Source: UBA10329 sp964500205 (lineage in GTDB: Bacteria; Bacteroidota; Bacteroidia; UBA10329). Taken from it: a DNA stretch of 64,000 nucleotides. Below, in pieces: positions 1 to 9,367 of the stretch. The notes beneath the pieces are model-generated. The model ran no database searches, was not told the origin of the DNA, and saw only the letters and a list, made by a program, of their open reading frames with translations. The position numbers were made by a program, and so were the translations under genes. The stretch spans positions 62,001-126,000 of the forward strand of contig CAZCNS010000008.1 in assembly GCA_964500205.1 (NCBI GenBank). Direction: 5' to 3'. Position 1 is the stretch's first letter; every line of letters starts with the position of its first letter.

Positions 1-351
1 GGTGCTTACAATCCTTTGTACCTGTTTCGTAACGGTAAGCTCCAGATCTTCCGTGGAGACCGCTTTCCTGTAGGTGCGTTCGTTGGAGAAGAGATACGTT
101 CATTCGCCAATCTGGAGATAGACCTTCAATCGGGAGATGTCATCTACATCTTCTCAGACGGCTATTCCGACCAGTTCGGTGGGCCGAGAGGAAAGAAGTT
201 GAAGCTTGTAGGATTCAGAGAGATCCTCGAGGAGATACATGTCATGCCTATGCAGAAACAGGAAGAAGAACTGGCACAGAGATTGAATAAGTGGATGGGG
301 AACATTGAACAAGTTGATGACATTGTTGTGATGGGAGTCCGCGTGACATGA
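1..351 (+). CDS. SpoIIE/PP2C-type serine phosphatase, C-terminal part (cut by window edge)
   Basis: The first 117 codons are open and lack a start, so the gene begins before the window. The peptide opens with GAYNPLYLFRNG, which matches the GANNPLYL strand of SpoIIE/RsbU-type PP2C phosphatase domains. It continues with the metal-binding motif FSDGYSDQFGG at about residues 49-59 and ends with DDIVVMGVRV. Such phosphatases dephosphorylate anti-sigma antagonists or SiaC-like proteins, usually under an N-terminal sensor that lies outside this window. The stop overlaps a possible upstream ATG of the next gene (ATGA at 348-351), so the two are probably co-transcribed. The domain call is firm; the substrate is unknown. 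A paralogous pseudogene lies at 49817-51546. Confidence 0.9.
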   Translation, partial: GAYNPLYLFRNGKLQIFRGDRFPVGAFVGEEIRSFANLEIDLQSGDVIYIFSDGYSDQFGGPRGKKLKLVGFREILEEIHVMPMQKQEEELAQRLNKWMGNIEQVDDIVVMGVRVT

Positions 352-404
352 GAGGGCACGAGCCGCCAACCCCTGATTTAACAATACACAGACGCACAGA
401 AATC

Positions 405-1322
405 ATGATAAGAACGCTAACCACTTTGACGCTCATCGGAGCCTTGCAGATCTCTTGCTTTGCACAAGAGCATGTCAAGTTTTACAATAGTGCTTTGGCC
501 AAAGCCCAAAAAGGTCAAATGGAGGAGGCCATCGCAGACTTCTCAGAATGCCTGCGGCTTGACCCCGAGAATGCGGATGCCTATTACTGGCGCGGTCTTG
601 CCAAGGCCGCCACTGGCAAGCTGAACGAAGCCATTGCTGATTTCGGGAAGGCGACCACGTACAATCAGAACTTCGCGGAAGCATACCTCAGAAGAGGGTC
701 GCTCTATAACAATGTCGGTAACCCGCAAGCTGCCTTAGACAATCTTACAGTTGCTGTAAAGCTCCTGCCTAAGAATACCGAGGCCGCTCTCAACCGCGGA
801 ATTGCACTTTCCAACCTCGGAAGACACCAAGAAGCTATCGAAGACTTCTCCAAGGTGCTTGGCCTTGACGGATCAATCACAGAAGCTCTGGTCAAACGAG
901 GCATCTCGTACAGGACGCTCGAGAAGTTTGACAGTGCTATGGAAGATTTCAATACTGCTGTGCGGGGTGACAGGACCAATGCTGAGGCACTTGTAAACAG
1001 GGGTATCACTCACCGCCTCATGAATAATCTCGAATATGCGATCGCAGACTACACACAGGCCATAGTTGTTGACCCTGAGAATGGTGACGCGTTCTATAAC
1101 CGCGGTATCGCTTATGCCAAACGCGATCAGCACCAGGACGCTATCCGCGACTTCTCCAAGGCCATAAGCATAGACCCGGAGGATGCAGATGCGTACATGA
1201 ACAGAGGTGTGGAGAAGGTCATCATCGGAAAAAAGGATGACGGCTGCAAGGACATCATCACAGCCGCCAACCTCGGTCTCGAAATAGCGGTCACAGAACG
1301 CAACAAACTTTGCGGTTTCTGA
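405..1322 (+). CDS. Secreted tetratricopeptide-repeat protein
   Basis: This 305-residue protein starts with a signal peptide (MIRTLTTLTLIGALQISCFAQ) and is then almost entirely TPR repeats of about 34 residues, roughly seven from residue 25 to 295, with the usual A-xxx-R/N-G-xxx pattern. I chose the ATG at 405 because the upstream ATG at 348 would add 19 polar residues before the signal peptide; 348 does overlap the preceding stop. TPR arrays are protein-interaction scaffolds, and the product should be periplasmic or envelope-associated. Its place right after a SpoIIE phosphatase suggests co-expression but does not show a partner. Confidence 0.85.
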   Translation: MIRTLTTLTLIGALQISCFAQEHVKFYNSALAKAQKGQMEEAIADFSECLRLDPENADAYYWRGLAKAATGKLNEAIADFGKATTYNQNFAEAYLRRGSLYNNVGNPQAALDNLTVAVKLLPKNTEAALNRGIALSNLGRHQEAIEDFSKVLGLDGSITEALVKRGISYRTLEKFDSAMEDFNTAVRGDRTNAEALVNRGITHRLMNNLEYAIADYTQAIVVDPENGDAFYNRGIAYAKRDQHQDAIRDFSKAISIDPEDADAYMNRGVEKVIIGKKDDGCKDIITAANLGLEIAVTERNKLCGF

Positions 1323-1328
1323 GACGGA

Positions 1329-1913
1329 TCAACGCACAGTGAACGTCATTGTGAGACCCGGAACAGACAACTGACCGGGTGAAACGGTCTGCTGCATCAT
1401 GGGTCTGATACGCAGAGACAGGTCCTCGCTCACATCAAAATCCTTGAGGTGACCGTCCACGTTGGCATCGATAATGTTGAGCACGTAAAGCACACCCATA
1501 AGAATGAAAGACAGGTCTCGGCTGCGCTGATGAGATGACTTCAGGTCGCGCAGATTCGCATCAGAATAAACGCCAGCGAACTCGTCCACAGTGTCAGGGT
1601 CGTCATCCAACCTTAGCAGATAGGCATTCTTGTAGCGCATCATGTTGGTATGGTTGCTCACGGCCATGTAAGTGAGTCCAGCAAAACCCCCATAGATGAT
1701 CGGAACCTTCCACCAGCGACCGTTGTACACCTGCCCGAGTCCTGGCAGAGCGGCACTCATTATCGTGGCCTTTTTGGGGTTGTGAGGCTTACGGTCCTTT
1801 TGAACGCGTACGATGGTCTCAACAGTATCAGCAGCAATCTCCTGACCAAAGACATGCCCGCCCAAAGGCAGCATCAGGATCAACAGGACCGATTTCAACA
1901 GAGAAAAACGCAT
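1329..1913 (-). CDS. DUF5683 domain membrane protein
   Basis: The protein of 194 residues has a signal peptide ending VFGQ, then the hallmark stretch KKATIMSAALPGLGQVYNG followed by WWKVPIIYGGF and a hydrophobic segment, as in DUF5683 proteins of Bacteroidota. A second hydrophobic segment lies near residue 140. The family has no known function and commonly sits beside parAB, as here: it starts shortly after the parB stop at 1941 and runs in the same direction. The ATG at 1913 gives a clean signal peptide. An in-frame GTG at 1934 is an alternative start. Confidence 0.8.
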   Translation of the reverse strand: MRFSLLKSVLLILMLPLGGHVFGQEIAADTVETIVRVQKDRKPHNPKKATIMSAALPGLGQVYNGRWWKVPIIYGGFAGLTYMAVSNHTNMMRYKNAYLLRLDDDPDTVDEFAGVYSDANLRDLKSSHQRSRDLSFILMGVLYVLNIIDANVDGHLKDFDVSEDLSLRIRPMMQQTVSPGQLSVPGLTMTFTVR

Positions 1914-1940
1914 CAGCTGCGCAAAGGTCGCCACAAACGG

Positions 1941-2834
1941 CTACGGAAGCAGGTCAAGGATAGAGAGCACCCGCTGTAGGTCTGCCTCGTTCTTGAAACG
2001 AATGGAAAGCTGTCCCTTACCCTTTGTATCCGATTTGATAAGTACTTCTGCGCCAAGCTGCTGACCCAAGTGCGATGCGATGCGGGAGAGTCCTTCATTG
2101 GCCGCTGCCGCGCCTCTGGTCTCGTTTCCGGGAGGCCGCTTCTTTGCGACCCGCGACCGATCCTCTGTCTCACGCACGGAAAGTTGCTCACGCACGATCT
2201 GTCCGAAAAGGCGAAGTTGCTCCGCAGGGTCGTCAATACCAATGAGCGCGCGTGCATGTCCCATGGATAGCAACCCGTCAGCAATACCCTTCTGAATCTC
2301 TGGTGGAAGTTTCAGCAGCCGCAGATAATTGGCGATAGTGCTGCGTTGCTTGCCCACACGCTCGCTCAGCCCTTCTTGCGTGAGTCCGCATTCCTCGATA
2401 AGCCGCTGGTAGCTCAGTGCCACCTCGATGGCATCCAGCTCATCGCGCTGAATGTTCTCGACCAAGGCCATCTCCAGCATTCCCTGATCGTCAGCAATGC
2501 GGACAAAAGCAGGCACGTGGGTCAGCCCTGCCAGTTGTGACGCGCGGAACCTTCGCTCACCGGAGATGAGCTGATAGCGCCCATAGCCCAGTTTCCTGAC
2601 GGTGACAGGTTGAATGATGCCCAATTGCGAGATGGAAGCAGCCAGCTCATCCAATTTCTCCTGATCGAATCTGGTGCGAGGCTGGAAGGGATTCGCCTCG
2701 ATCTGCTCTACGGGTATCTCATTTACACCACCTGCCGGCACTGACTCCGAACCTGCGTTAGAAGTGACATCCGTATCAGGGTTCTGGAGCAGTGCTCCCA
2801 GACCTCTGCCAAGTGCATTCTTCTTCACCGCCAT
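1941..2834 (-). CDS. parB: Chromosome-partitioning protein ParB
   Basis: ParB/Spo0J binds centromere-like parS sites, spreads on DNA as a CTP-dependent clamp and guides origin segregation with ParA. The 297 residues show the family order. There is a basic N-terminus (KKNALGRGLGALL), the ParB/sulfiredoxin CTPase domain at about 35-130 with GERRFRAS at residues 92-99, a helix-turn-helix near 140-170 (LTQEGLSERVGKQRSTIANY), and a C-terminal dimerisation domain. Its ATG overlaps the parA stop by one base (ATGA at 2833-2836 read on the minus strand), so translation is coupled. I saw no parS-like 16-mer during reading, but a motif scan would be needed to exclude one. Confidence 0.97.
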   Translation of the reverse strand: MAVKKNALGRGLGALLQNPDTDVTSNAGSESVPAGGVNEIPVEQIEANPFQPRTRFDQEKLDELAASISQLGIIQPVTVRKLGYGRYQLISGERRFRASQLAGLTHVPAFVRIADDQGMLEMALVENIQRDELDAIEVALSYQRLIEECGLTQEGLSERVGKQRSTIANYLRLLKLPPEIQKGIADGLLSMGHARALIGIDDPAEQLRLFGQIVREQLSVRETEDRSRVAKKRPPGNETRGAAAANEGLSRIASHLGQQLGAEVLIKSDTKGKGQLSIRFKNEADLQRVLSILDLLP

Positions 2835-3634
2835 CAGCCCAATACTCTGTCAGATTCCTTGATGCGCGTGAGACCGTTCTTCTGAAGAATCTCGCGAGCC
2901 AAGTTAAGATAGTTCACCGCTCCCTTGCTTGCCGCATCGTGCATAATGATGCTCTGTCCGAAGCTCGGTGCCTCGCCCAGCTTGGTATTGCGAGCTATGA
3001 TGGTGTTGAACACCATCTGCTGGAAATGGGTCTTCACCTCCTCCACCACCTGATTGGCAAGGCGCAGGCGTTGATCGTACATGGTCAGCAGCAGTCCCTC
3101 TATTGCCAGGTCGGGGTTGAGGCGCGACTGCACGATCTTGATGGTGTTCAGCAGCTTCCCGAGACCTTCGAGGGCGAAGTATTCACATTGAATGGGTATC
3201 AACACACTGTCTGCCGCAGTAAGGCAATTCACAGTGATGAGACCCAAGGATGGTGAACAGTCGAGAATGATGAAATCGTAGTCGTTCTTGACCTTGTTTA
3301 GCGTGAGCTTGACCATCATCTCCCTATTGGGCATGTTGATCATCTCAATCTCCGCACCTACAAGATCTATGTGCGCGGGCAGGATGTCGAGGTTCGGGGT
3401 CTCGGTGCTCAGGATGATGTCCTTGGGCTCGGCCTCTCCGATGATGCACTCGTAGATACTGGTCTTGACGTTGCGCGGGTCAAAGCCCACACCAGATGTG
3501 GAATTGGCTTGCGGGTCAGCATCCACAAGCAGCACTTTGTACTCCAGCACGGCCAGACTTGCTGCGAGATTGATGGCGGTTGTGGTCTTGCCCACACCTC
3601 CCTTCTGATTGGCTATTGCGATGATTTTGCTCAT
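2834..3634 (-). CDS. parA: Chromosome-partitioning ATPase ParA (Soj)
   Basis: This is a deviant Walker-type ATPase of 266 residues that dimerises with ATP on nucleoid DNA and is released by ParB. Visible motifs are KGGVGKTT at residues 11-18 (signature Lys plus P-loop), the Walker A' region DADPQANST, and the Walker B region DFIILDCSPSLG. I chose the ATG at 3634, which gives MSKIIAIANQKGG, the family's standard beginning. An in-frame ATG 35 codons upstream would add an atypical tail. It heads the operon parA-parB-DUF5683. The intergenic region up to 3836 is shared with the divergent pirin gene and holds their promoters. Confidence 0.97.
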   Translation of the reverse strand: MSKIIAIANQKGGVGKTTTAINLAASLAVLEYKVLLVDADPQANSTSGVGFDPRNVKTSIYECIIGEAEPKDIILSTETPNLDILPAHIDLVGAEIEMINMPNREMMVKLTLNKVKNDYDFIILDCSPSLGLITVNCLTAADSVLIPIQCEYFALEGLGKLLNTIKIVQSRLNPDLAIEGLLLTMYDQRLRLANQVVEEVKTHFQQMVFNTIIARNTKLGEAPSFGQSIIMHDAASKGAVNYLNLAREILQKNGLTRIKESDRVLG

Positions 3635-3808
3635 GGTCTGTAGGCGTTCCAATGCCTCGGGCAAAGGTAGCCCGAACCCCTCGGCAGGCAGATCGGTTCT
3701 TTTCAACAAAGGAGAGGTGTTGTCCACACAAAACGGCAATCGAGGTTACAATTTCAAATGGCCGAGAACTTATCCTCTTCTCACAAAACAAAATTGATGT
3801 TCAAACAT

Positions 3809-3816
3809 TATTTTTG
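3809..3816 (+). promoter_or_regulatory. Bacteroidota-type -7 box upstream of the pirin gene
   Basis: TATTTTTG fits the TAnnTTTG -7 consensus of Bacteroidota primary sigma factors. It would give a leader of about 15 bases before the ATG at 3836. No TTTG -33 element is found at the expected 19-base spacing, so this is a partial match in AT-rich DNA. Confidence 0.4.
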
Positions 3817-3835
3817 CTTCACCAACTAAACAACC

Positions 3836-4972
3836 ATGGCAAACAAGATCGATCGCAGAGGCGTGCTGGCCCGTATGTCGGTGGGCCTAAGCGCCATGTT
3901 CGCCTCGCCCATCATAGGCAAGGCTTCTCAGCCAAACGAAACGAACATGGAGCAGCAACGCAACAGCGTGACCCGCATCCGTCCGCTGGGATTCCAGTGG
4001 GAGACTGCGGACCCCTTTCTCTTCTGCGTTCATCATGACGACCATTTCCCTAAGGGCAATGACCAGATGGGGCCGGCAGCATCGCTGGAAGGCCGGCAGA
4101 TCGGGCAGGACTTCCTCCTGAAAGATGGCTGGCGCATGTATCATGGGGAGACCGTGCCCGGATTCCCCTACCATCCGCATCGGGGCTTTGAGACAATAAC
4201 AGTTGTTAGGAAGGGAATGGTGGACCACGCAGACAGCATCGGGGCGGCCGGTCGCTACGGCAACGGTGATGTGCAGTGGATGACCGCTGGTGGTGGGGTG
4301 CTGCATTCCGAGATGTTCCCCCTGTTGAACAAGGAAGGCAGCAACCATCTCGAACTCTTCCAGATATGGCTCAACCTGCCGCGCAAGAACAAGATGGTGA
4401 GCCCGCACTTCAGCATGTTCTGGCAGGAAGATGTGCCGAAACTCGCCCTCTGCGACAGCAAGGGCAAGGGCATCCACATCGAAGTGCTTGTCGGGTCACT
4501 CATGGGGCACAGCGCCCCTACCCCACCACCCGATTCATGGGCCAACGATCCCGACAATCATGTATCCATCCTCAACATCAGAATTGATGAGGGCGCTGAG
4601 TGGAAACTTCCGGGTTCGGTGCCGGGTATCAACCGCACACTCTATGTTTATCAGGGCGATGACCTTGCGATTGATGGCAAGAAGATTCCGGGCTATCATG
4701 CGGCAGAGGTGCAGTCAGACCGCGATCTGACGCTCACCAACGGAAAGGGTGAGGCCCGCATCCTCATGCTCCAAGGCCGACCGATCAACGAGCCAGTAGT
4801 GCAGCACGGCCCATTCGTGATGAACACGCGGCAGGAGATTCAACAGGCGTTTGACGACTACCAGCGCACAGGCTTCGGTGGTTGGCCTTGGAACAGGAAA
4901 GACCCGGTACATCCGCGTTCAAAAGGAAGATTTGCACTTCACTCCAACGGAGAGGAGGAAACCAGGGGTTGA
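3836..4972 (+). CDS. Pirin family protein with N-terminal Tat-like signal
   Basis: This is a two-cupin pirin of 378 residues. The N-terminal cupin carries HPHRGFET (His113, His115) and GGGVLHSEM (His and Glu near 157-159), matching the four metal ligands of pirins. The C-terminal pirin domain follows, from about residue 225. Many pirins act as quercetinase-like dioxygenases or redox sensors, but the substrate here cannot be told. The first 30 residues, with DRRGVLAR followed by a hydrophobic stretch and SPIIGKA, look like a twin-arginine export signal, which is unusual because pirins are normally cytoplasmic. If ATG 3950 (MEQQRNS) were used instead, the protein would have normal pirin length. 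Confidence 0.88.
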   Translation: MANKIDRRGVLARMSVGLSAMFASPIIGKASQPNETNMEQQRNSVTRIRPLGFQWETADPFLFCVHHDDHFPKGNDQMGPAASLEGRQIGQDFLLKDGWRMYHGETVPGFPYHPHRGFETITVVRKGMVDHADSIGAAGRYGNGDVQWMTAGGGVLHSEMFPLLNKEGSNHLELFQIWLNLPRKNKMVSPHFSMFWQEDVPKLALCDSKGKGIHIEVLVGSLMGHSAPTPPPDSWANDPDNHVSILNIRIDEGAEWKLPGSVPGINRTLYVYQGDDLAIDGKKIPGYHAAEVQSDRDLTLTNGKGEARILMLQGRPINEPVVQHGPFVMNTRQEIQQAFDDYQRTGFGGWPWNRKDPVHPRSKGRFALHSNGEEETRG

Positions 4973-5007
4973 GCACACACCAATTCTGCTCAACCGAAAA
5001 CAACCGC

Positions 5008-6114
5008 TTAAGTAGCAGGCGCGAAATCCTTGCGGCCCAACTCTCGGAGCATAGACCCATGGCCCAGCACCGCGCCCGTGAAGGTGGGTATCGAGTTGTA
5101 GGGGACTCCGAACTCGCGGCACGTATCGCGAACAATGGGCGCGATCTGTGGATAATGCACGTGGCATACACGCGGGAAGAGATGGTGCTCCACTTGGAAG
5201 TTGAGCCCGCCCACGTACCAGTTCACCACATGGTTGTCGGGAGCGAAATTGGTGGTGGTGCGGAGTTGGTGGACCAGCCAGCCATCTCCCATCTTACCAT
5301 CAGTATCGGGCAGTGGGAAATCGCATACCTCCATGATGTGGGCTGCCTGAAACACCATTCCGAGAATCAGCCCGCCCACAAAGTGCATAGCGAAAAAACC
5401 TCCCAGAGTAACGTACCAAGGCACAGGCAGAATGATGATCGGGAGGGCCAGCGTAACGGTGATATAAGCGGCCTTCAGCAACAGGATTCGCAGCGCCACT
5501 GAGAGGAAACCAGTAGAATAGCTCTTGGTCATGCCGCTCTGCTGATAGTCCCAAAGCTGTTTGAAATCCTTGAGAAAGACCCAGCTCACAGTCATCAGCC
5601 CGTAGAAGAACCAAGCGTAGATGTGCTGCCAGCGGTGAATGCCCCTGCGCTTGGCAAAGGGCGAGAATCTCATCATCGGAAAGGTCTTGATGTCAGCGTC
5701 CAGGCCCTCGATGTTCGTGTAGGTGTGATGCAGGATGTTGTGCTGGATCTTCCAGTTCTCGGCACTACCCCCGATGAGGTTGAGCAGGTAGCCTACTGCG
5801 TCATTCACCTTACTGTTGGATGAATAGGCCCCATGGTTGGCATCATGCATCACCGACATGCCGATGCCTGCGATGGCCACACCCATGATGAGAAACGAGG
5901 CCATGATCCCGCCAGTGGTGGTGGTCACACCGGTCAGCATCAGCGCAAGCGGCACCAGATAGGCCGAGACCAGGATAATGGTCTTCAGCACCATGGTGGC
6001 ATTGGCGTGTTTTGATATGCCACTGTCCTTGAAGTAAGCGTTGACCCGTGCATTCAAAGTCTTGGAGAACTCAGCGTCTCGGTCGCGGGGAAACTTGACC
6101 CTTTCAGTCTGCAT
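5008..6114 (-). CDS. Fatty acid desaturase (acyl-lipid/acyl-CoA type)
   Basis: This is a membrane di-iron desaturase of 368 residues. It has the three histidine boxes: HDANH at residues 90-94, HNILHH at 125-130, and QVEHH near 318-322, where Gln replaces the first His as in front-end and linoleoyl-CoA-type desaturases. Hydrophobic segments lie around residues 41-90 and 210-260, leaving the boxes on the cytoplasmic face. It introduces a double bond into membrane fatty acids using oxygen and reduced ferredoxin or cytochrome b5. It stands alone between convergent pirin and the RND pump gene. Regiospecificity cannot be read from the sequence. Confidence 0.93.
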   Translation of the reverse strand: MQTERVKFPRDRDAEFSKTLNARVNAYFKDSGISKHANATMVLKTIILVSAYLVPLALMLTGVTTTTGGIMASFLIMGVAIAGIGMSVMHDANHGAYSSNSKVNDAVGYLLNLIGGSAENWKIQHNILHHTYTNIEGLDADIKTFPMMRFSPFAKRRGIHRWQHIYAWFFYGLMTVSWVFLKDFKQLWDYQQSGMTKSYSTGFLSVALRILLLKAAYITVTLALPIIILPVPWYVTLGGFFAMHFVGGLILGMVFQAAHIMEVCDFPLPDTDGKMGDGWLVHQLRTTTNFAPDNHVVNWYVGGLNFQVEHHLFPRVCHVHYPQIAPIVRDTCREFGVPYNSIPTFTGAVLGHGSMLRELGRKDFAPAT

Positions 6115-6185
6115 GGCTGGTGGTTATTTGCTACGAAGGTAAGCATCCCTGAAATGCCTGACCTTCATCTAAACGGCCTTTCCCC

Positions 6186-9100
6186 TCACGCATCAGGCAG
6201 CTCCCGCTCGGCCTCCCACTCCTGCGCGGCAGGTTCCACCTGCTCTGGGCGCGGTCTCCTCCCTTCCCACAGCCATACGGAATAGACCTTAATGTCGTTG
6301 TACAGTGATAGCACGATGGGCAGCGTGATGAGGGTGACCAGCGTAGCTATGACCATACCATAGGCCACACTCACTGCCATCGGCACGAGGAACTGCGCCT
6401 GCATGCTCCTCTCCATGATGAGTGGCCCGAGGCCCGCAATGGTGGTGATAGAGGTGAGAATGATGGGGCGGAAACGTGAGAGACATGCCTCGTAGAGCGC
6501 GTTGGTGAAGGCTCTTCCTTCGCGCAGCATCCCATTGAATGCGCTGATGAGCACCAGCGAGTCATTTACCATGATGCCTATGAGCGCAATGATGCCGAAG
6601 GCCGACAGCAGGCTTATGATCGCATCATGCACGAAATGGCCGAACACCACCCCGATGAGGCCCAGCGGTATCATCAAGAACACGATGAGCGCCTGTCCCA
6701 ACGATCGGAAGGTGTAAGTGATGATAATGACCATCAGAGCGAGAATGATGGGCAGCACCTTCGCGCCACTGACCTGTGTCTTGCCGCTTTCGGCCCGTTG
6801 CCCCTCAAAGGCCACGCTCACCGAAGGGTGGCGGGAAATGATGGCGGGCATGATGCGGCTCTCCACGTCATCGAGGATAGCGGAGGCCGAGACGCCTGAG
6901 TGAGCGATGTCTGACTCGATTCGGATCTCGCGCTTGCCGTGCAGATGGCGGATGGTCATGATGCCGCGTTCCACTTCGTGATTAGCTACCTCACGTAGCG
7001 GGATAGTGCGGCCATCGGGCATGCGGATGCGCATGTTGTCGAGGTCGGCCAGCGAGGAGCGGTCGCTGTCGGCATATCGCACCCAGACCTTCACCTCATC
7101 CACCCCGCGCTGCAGCCGTTGCACCTCCAGCCCGAAGAAGCCCTGACGGATCTGGCGCATCACATCACCCGTAGTGAGTCCGAGCTGGCGGCCTCGGTCG
7201 TTGAGGGTAATGCGTACCTCCTTGCTACCCTTCTGGTCGCTTGTGGTCACCTCGGTCAGTTCGGGATTTTTCTCCAGCTCAGCGATGAGTTCGCGCTTGG
7301 CAGCCTCTAACTCCAAAAGGTCATTTCCCAGCAATGAGACAGAAACAGGCTTACCGAATGGGGTCCGGATGCCGTAGGTCAGCGTCTCCGCGTCAGGGAT
7401 TCGTCCGATGGCCTTTCGGAAAGCCTTGTTGATGCCAAGTATCTCAGTATTGCGGGTCTCGCCATCGAGCAGGATGATGCTGACGCGGCCTTGATGCGAC
7501 ATCGGCCCGATGGCTTGCTCCACCTTGAGCACAATCTCGCGATCGTCTTCCCGACTGCTGCGATAGTCCGCACTCACAGCCCAGGCCGCTTCCTCGATGT
7601 GGTCGAGCCATTGCTTGGTGATGTGCTCGGAGGTGCCTACCGGGAAATCGAGGTTCACCGTCACCTCATCTCTTTCAATGAACGGGAAGAAGGTGGTCTT
7701 CACGATGCCGCCCTTCACCACTCCCATGCTCAACATCAGGAGGGCGATGGGGATGCTGAGTGCGAAAAGCCTGTTGTTGAGGCAGAAACTGAGGAACGGG
7801 CCATACATGCGCTGCTTCATGAAATCCATGATGCGGCCCATGAAACCAGAGATGGCAAGCAGCACGCGGTCTACCGGGCCGGGCTTGCGGTCGGGGTGCA
7901 AATCGGCACTGTGGGCGATGTGGCCCGGCAGGATCAGCGCACCCTCCACCAGCGAGAACAGCAGGGTTGCGATGACCACGAAGGCGAGGTCGGGCGCAAA
8001 ATCGCCCAGTTTTCCGTCAAGAAAGAAAAAGGTCGAGAATGCAACGACAGTCGTCATGACGGCCGCGAACACAGCGGGTAGCACCTCCATCGTGCCATCG
8101 ACAGCGGCAATCAGGGGCGGCTTGCCACGCTCATAGTGCTGGTAGATGTTCTCACCGATCACGATACCATCATCTACCAGGATGCCGATCACGAGAATCA
8201 TACCGAAGAGCGACATCACATTGATGGTCATACCGAAATAGGACGAGAGCAGGAACATGCCCATGAACGAGATGGGAATGCTTAGCGCGACCCAGAAAGA
8301 CAGACGGATGCGCAGGAAAAGCGCCAGCACCACGATGACGAGCAGAAAGCCCACGATGCCGTTCTTCATCAACAGATCGATGCGCTGCTGGAGCATCACG
8401 GATCCATCGAAGACCACATCGGCATGAACGGCATCGTTCCGGGTGTTGAAATCATCGACATACGCCTTCACGGTGTTGGTGATGTGAAGGATGTCCTCAT
8501 CGTTGGTGTTGTTGACCACCACCACCACGGAAGACCTTTTGTCGAGGTACCTACGGTCGGGCTGCTCGCTCCAACGGTCCTCGATGTCGGCAACATCGCG
8601 CAGGAAGATCATACCGCCCTGCGGACGCGCCCTCAACGGTATGTCTCGCATATCGCTGGCGTAAAGTTCCCTATGGCGGGCACGAATCACCAGCTCCTCG
8701 GTCGGGGTGCGGATGGTGCCACCGGTCACCTCTATGTTACTGCCGGCCAGTGCCCTTGCCACCTCCTCGAAGGTGATGCCGAAGCGCTGCATTCTCTCCT
8801 CACGGAGCAACACCACAATCTCCTCATCCGGAAATCCATAAAGCTCAACCTTGGAGATTCCGGGCAATGAGCGCAGGTCGTTCTCCACTGCGCGGGCCTT
8901 GGCCTTGAGCGTTCGCAGCGGCACATCACCGTTCAGCGAGAAGCTGATGGCGAAGTTCATCTCCTCCTGCTTGTAGACATTCATCTTCTCCATCCCCTCG
9001 GGGAAGGATGCGATGCCTTCTATGGCGTTCTTGACATCCTGCACCACGATGTCGATGTCCTGCCCCCACTTGATCTCCACCACCACGCGGCCCATGTTCT

Positions 9101-9359
9101 CCTGCGCGGTGCTGCTCACCTTGAAAACGCCCGTGAGGCCCTTCAGCTCCTCCTCGATCTTGTAGATGATGCCGTCCTCGACCTCTTCGGGCGATGCACC
9201 GGGAAAAATCGAGTTGATGATGATGAGCCTGCTCTCCGACACCGGGAAGAATGTGCTCCGCAAGCTCGCATACCCGAAATATCCGAAAATCAGGATCGAG
9301 GCCATCAGCACATTGCCGGCCACGGGATACCTTATGAAATAGGCGATTAGATTTCTCAA
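6186..9359 (-). CDS. RND-family efflux transporter permease (AcrB/MdtB-like)
   Basis: This is a full-length inner-membrane RND pump of 1057 residues. It has a first transmembrane helix at about 10-28, a large porter domain, a cluster of helices around 335-540 that includes GILVDDGIVIGENIY (proton-relay Asp pair of TM4), a second porter domain, and a second helix cluster at about 865-1025 with GIMVNDSLVLI. It exports drugs, metals or lipids with a periplasmic adaptor and an outer-membrane channel, neither of which is adjacent. The start codon appears to be TTG (9357-9359), giving MRNLIAYFIRYPVAGN, a normal RND beginning. No ATG is available upstream in frame, because a heptanucleotide repeat begins nine bases before it. 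Confidence 0.93.
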   Translation of the reverse strand: MRNLIAYFIRYPVAGNVLMASILIFGYFGYASLRSTFFPVSESRLIIINSIFPGASPEEVEDGIIYKIEEELKGLTGVFKVSSTAQENMGRVVVEIKWGQDIDIVVQDVKNAIEGIASFPEGMEKMNVYKQEEMNFAISFSLNGDVPLRTLKAKARAVENDLRSLPGISKVELYGFPDEEIVVLLREERMQRFGITFEEVARALAGSNIEVTGGTIRTPTEELVIRARHRELYASDMRDIPLRARPQGGMIFLRDVADIEDRWSEQPDRRYLDKRSSVVVVVNNTNDEDILHITNTVKAYVDDFNTRNDAVHADVVFDGSVMLQQRIDLLMKNGIVGFLLVIVVLALFLRIRLSFWVALSIPISFMGMFLLSSYFGMTINVMSLFGMILVIGILVDDGIVIGENIYQHYERGKPPLIAAVDGTMEVLPAVFAAVMTTVVAFSTFFFLDGKLGDFAPDLAFVVIATLLFSLVEGALILPGHIAHSADLHPDRKPGPVDRVLLAISGFMGRIMDFMKQRMYGPFLSFCLNNRLFALSIPIALLMLSMGVVKGGIVKTTFFPFIERDEVTVNLDFPVGTSEHITKQWLDHIEEAAWAVSADYRSSREDDREIVLKVEQAIGPMSHQGRVSIILLDGETRNTEILGINKAFRKAIGRIPDAETLTYGIRTPFGKPVSVSLLGNDLLELEAAKRELIAELEKNPELTEVTTSDQKGSKEVRITLNDRGRQLGLTTGDVMRQIRQGFFGLEVQRLQRGVDEVKVWVRYADSDRSSLADLDNMRIRMPDGRTIPLREVANHEVERGIMTIRHLHGKREIRIESDIAHSGVSASAILDDVESRIMPAIISRHPSVSVAFEGQRAESGKTQVSGAKVLPIILALMVIIITYTFRSLGQALIVFLMIPLGLIGVVFGHFVHDAIISLLSAFGIIALIGIMVNDSLVLISAFNGMLREGRAFTNALYEACLSRFRPIILTSITTIAGLGPLIMERSMQAQFLVPMAVSVAYGMVIATLVTLITLPIVLSLYNDIKVYSVWLWEGRRPRPEQVEPAAQEWEAERELPDA

Positions 9360-9367
9360 AACCTAAA

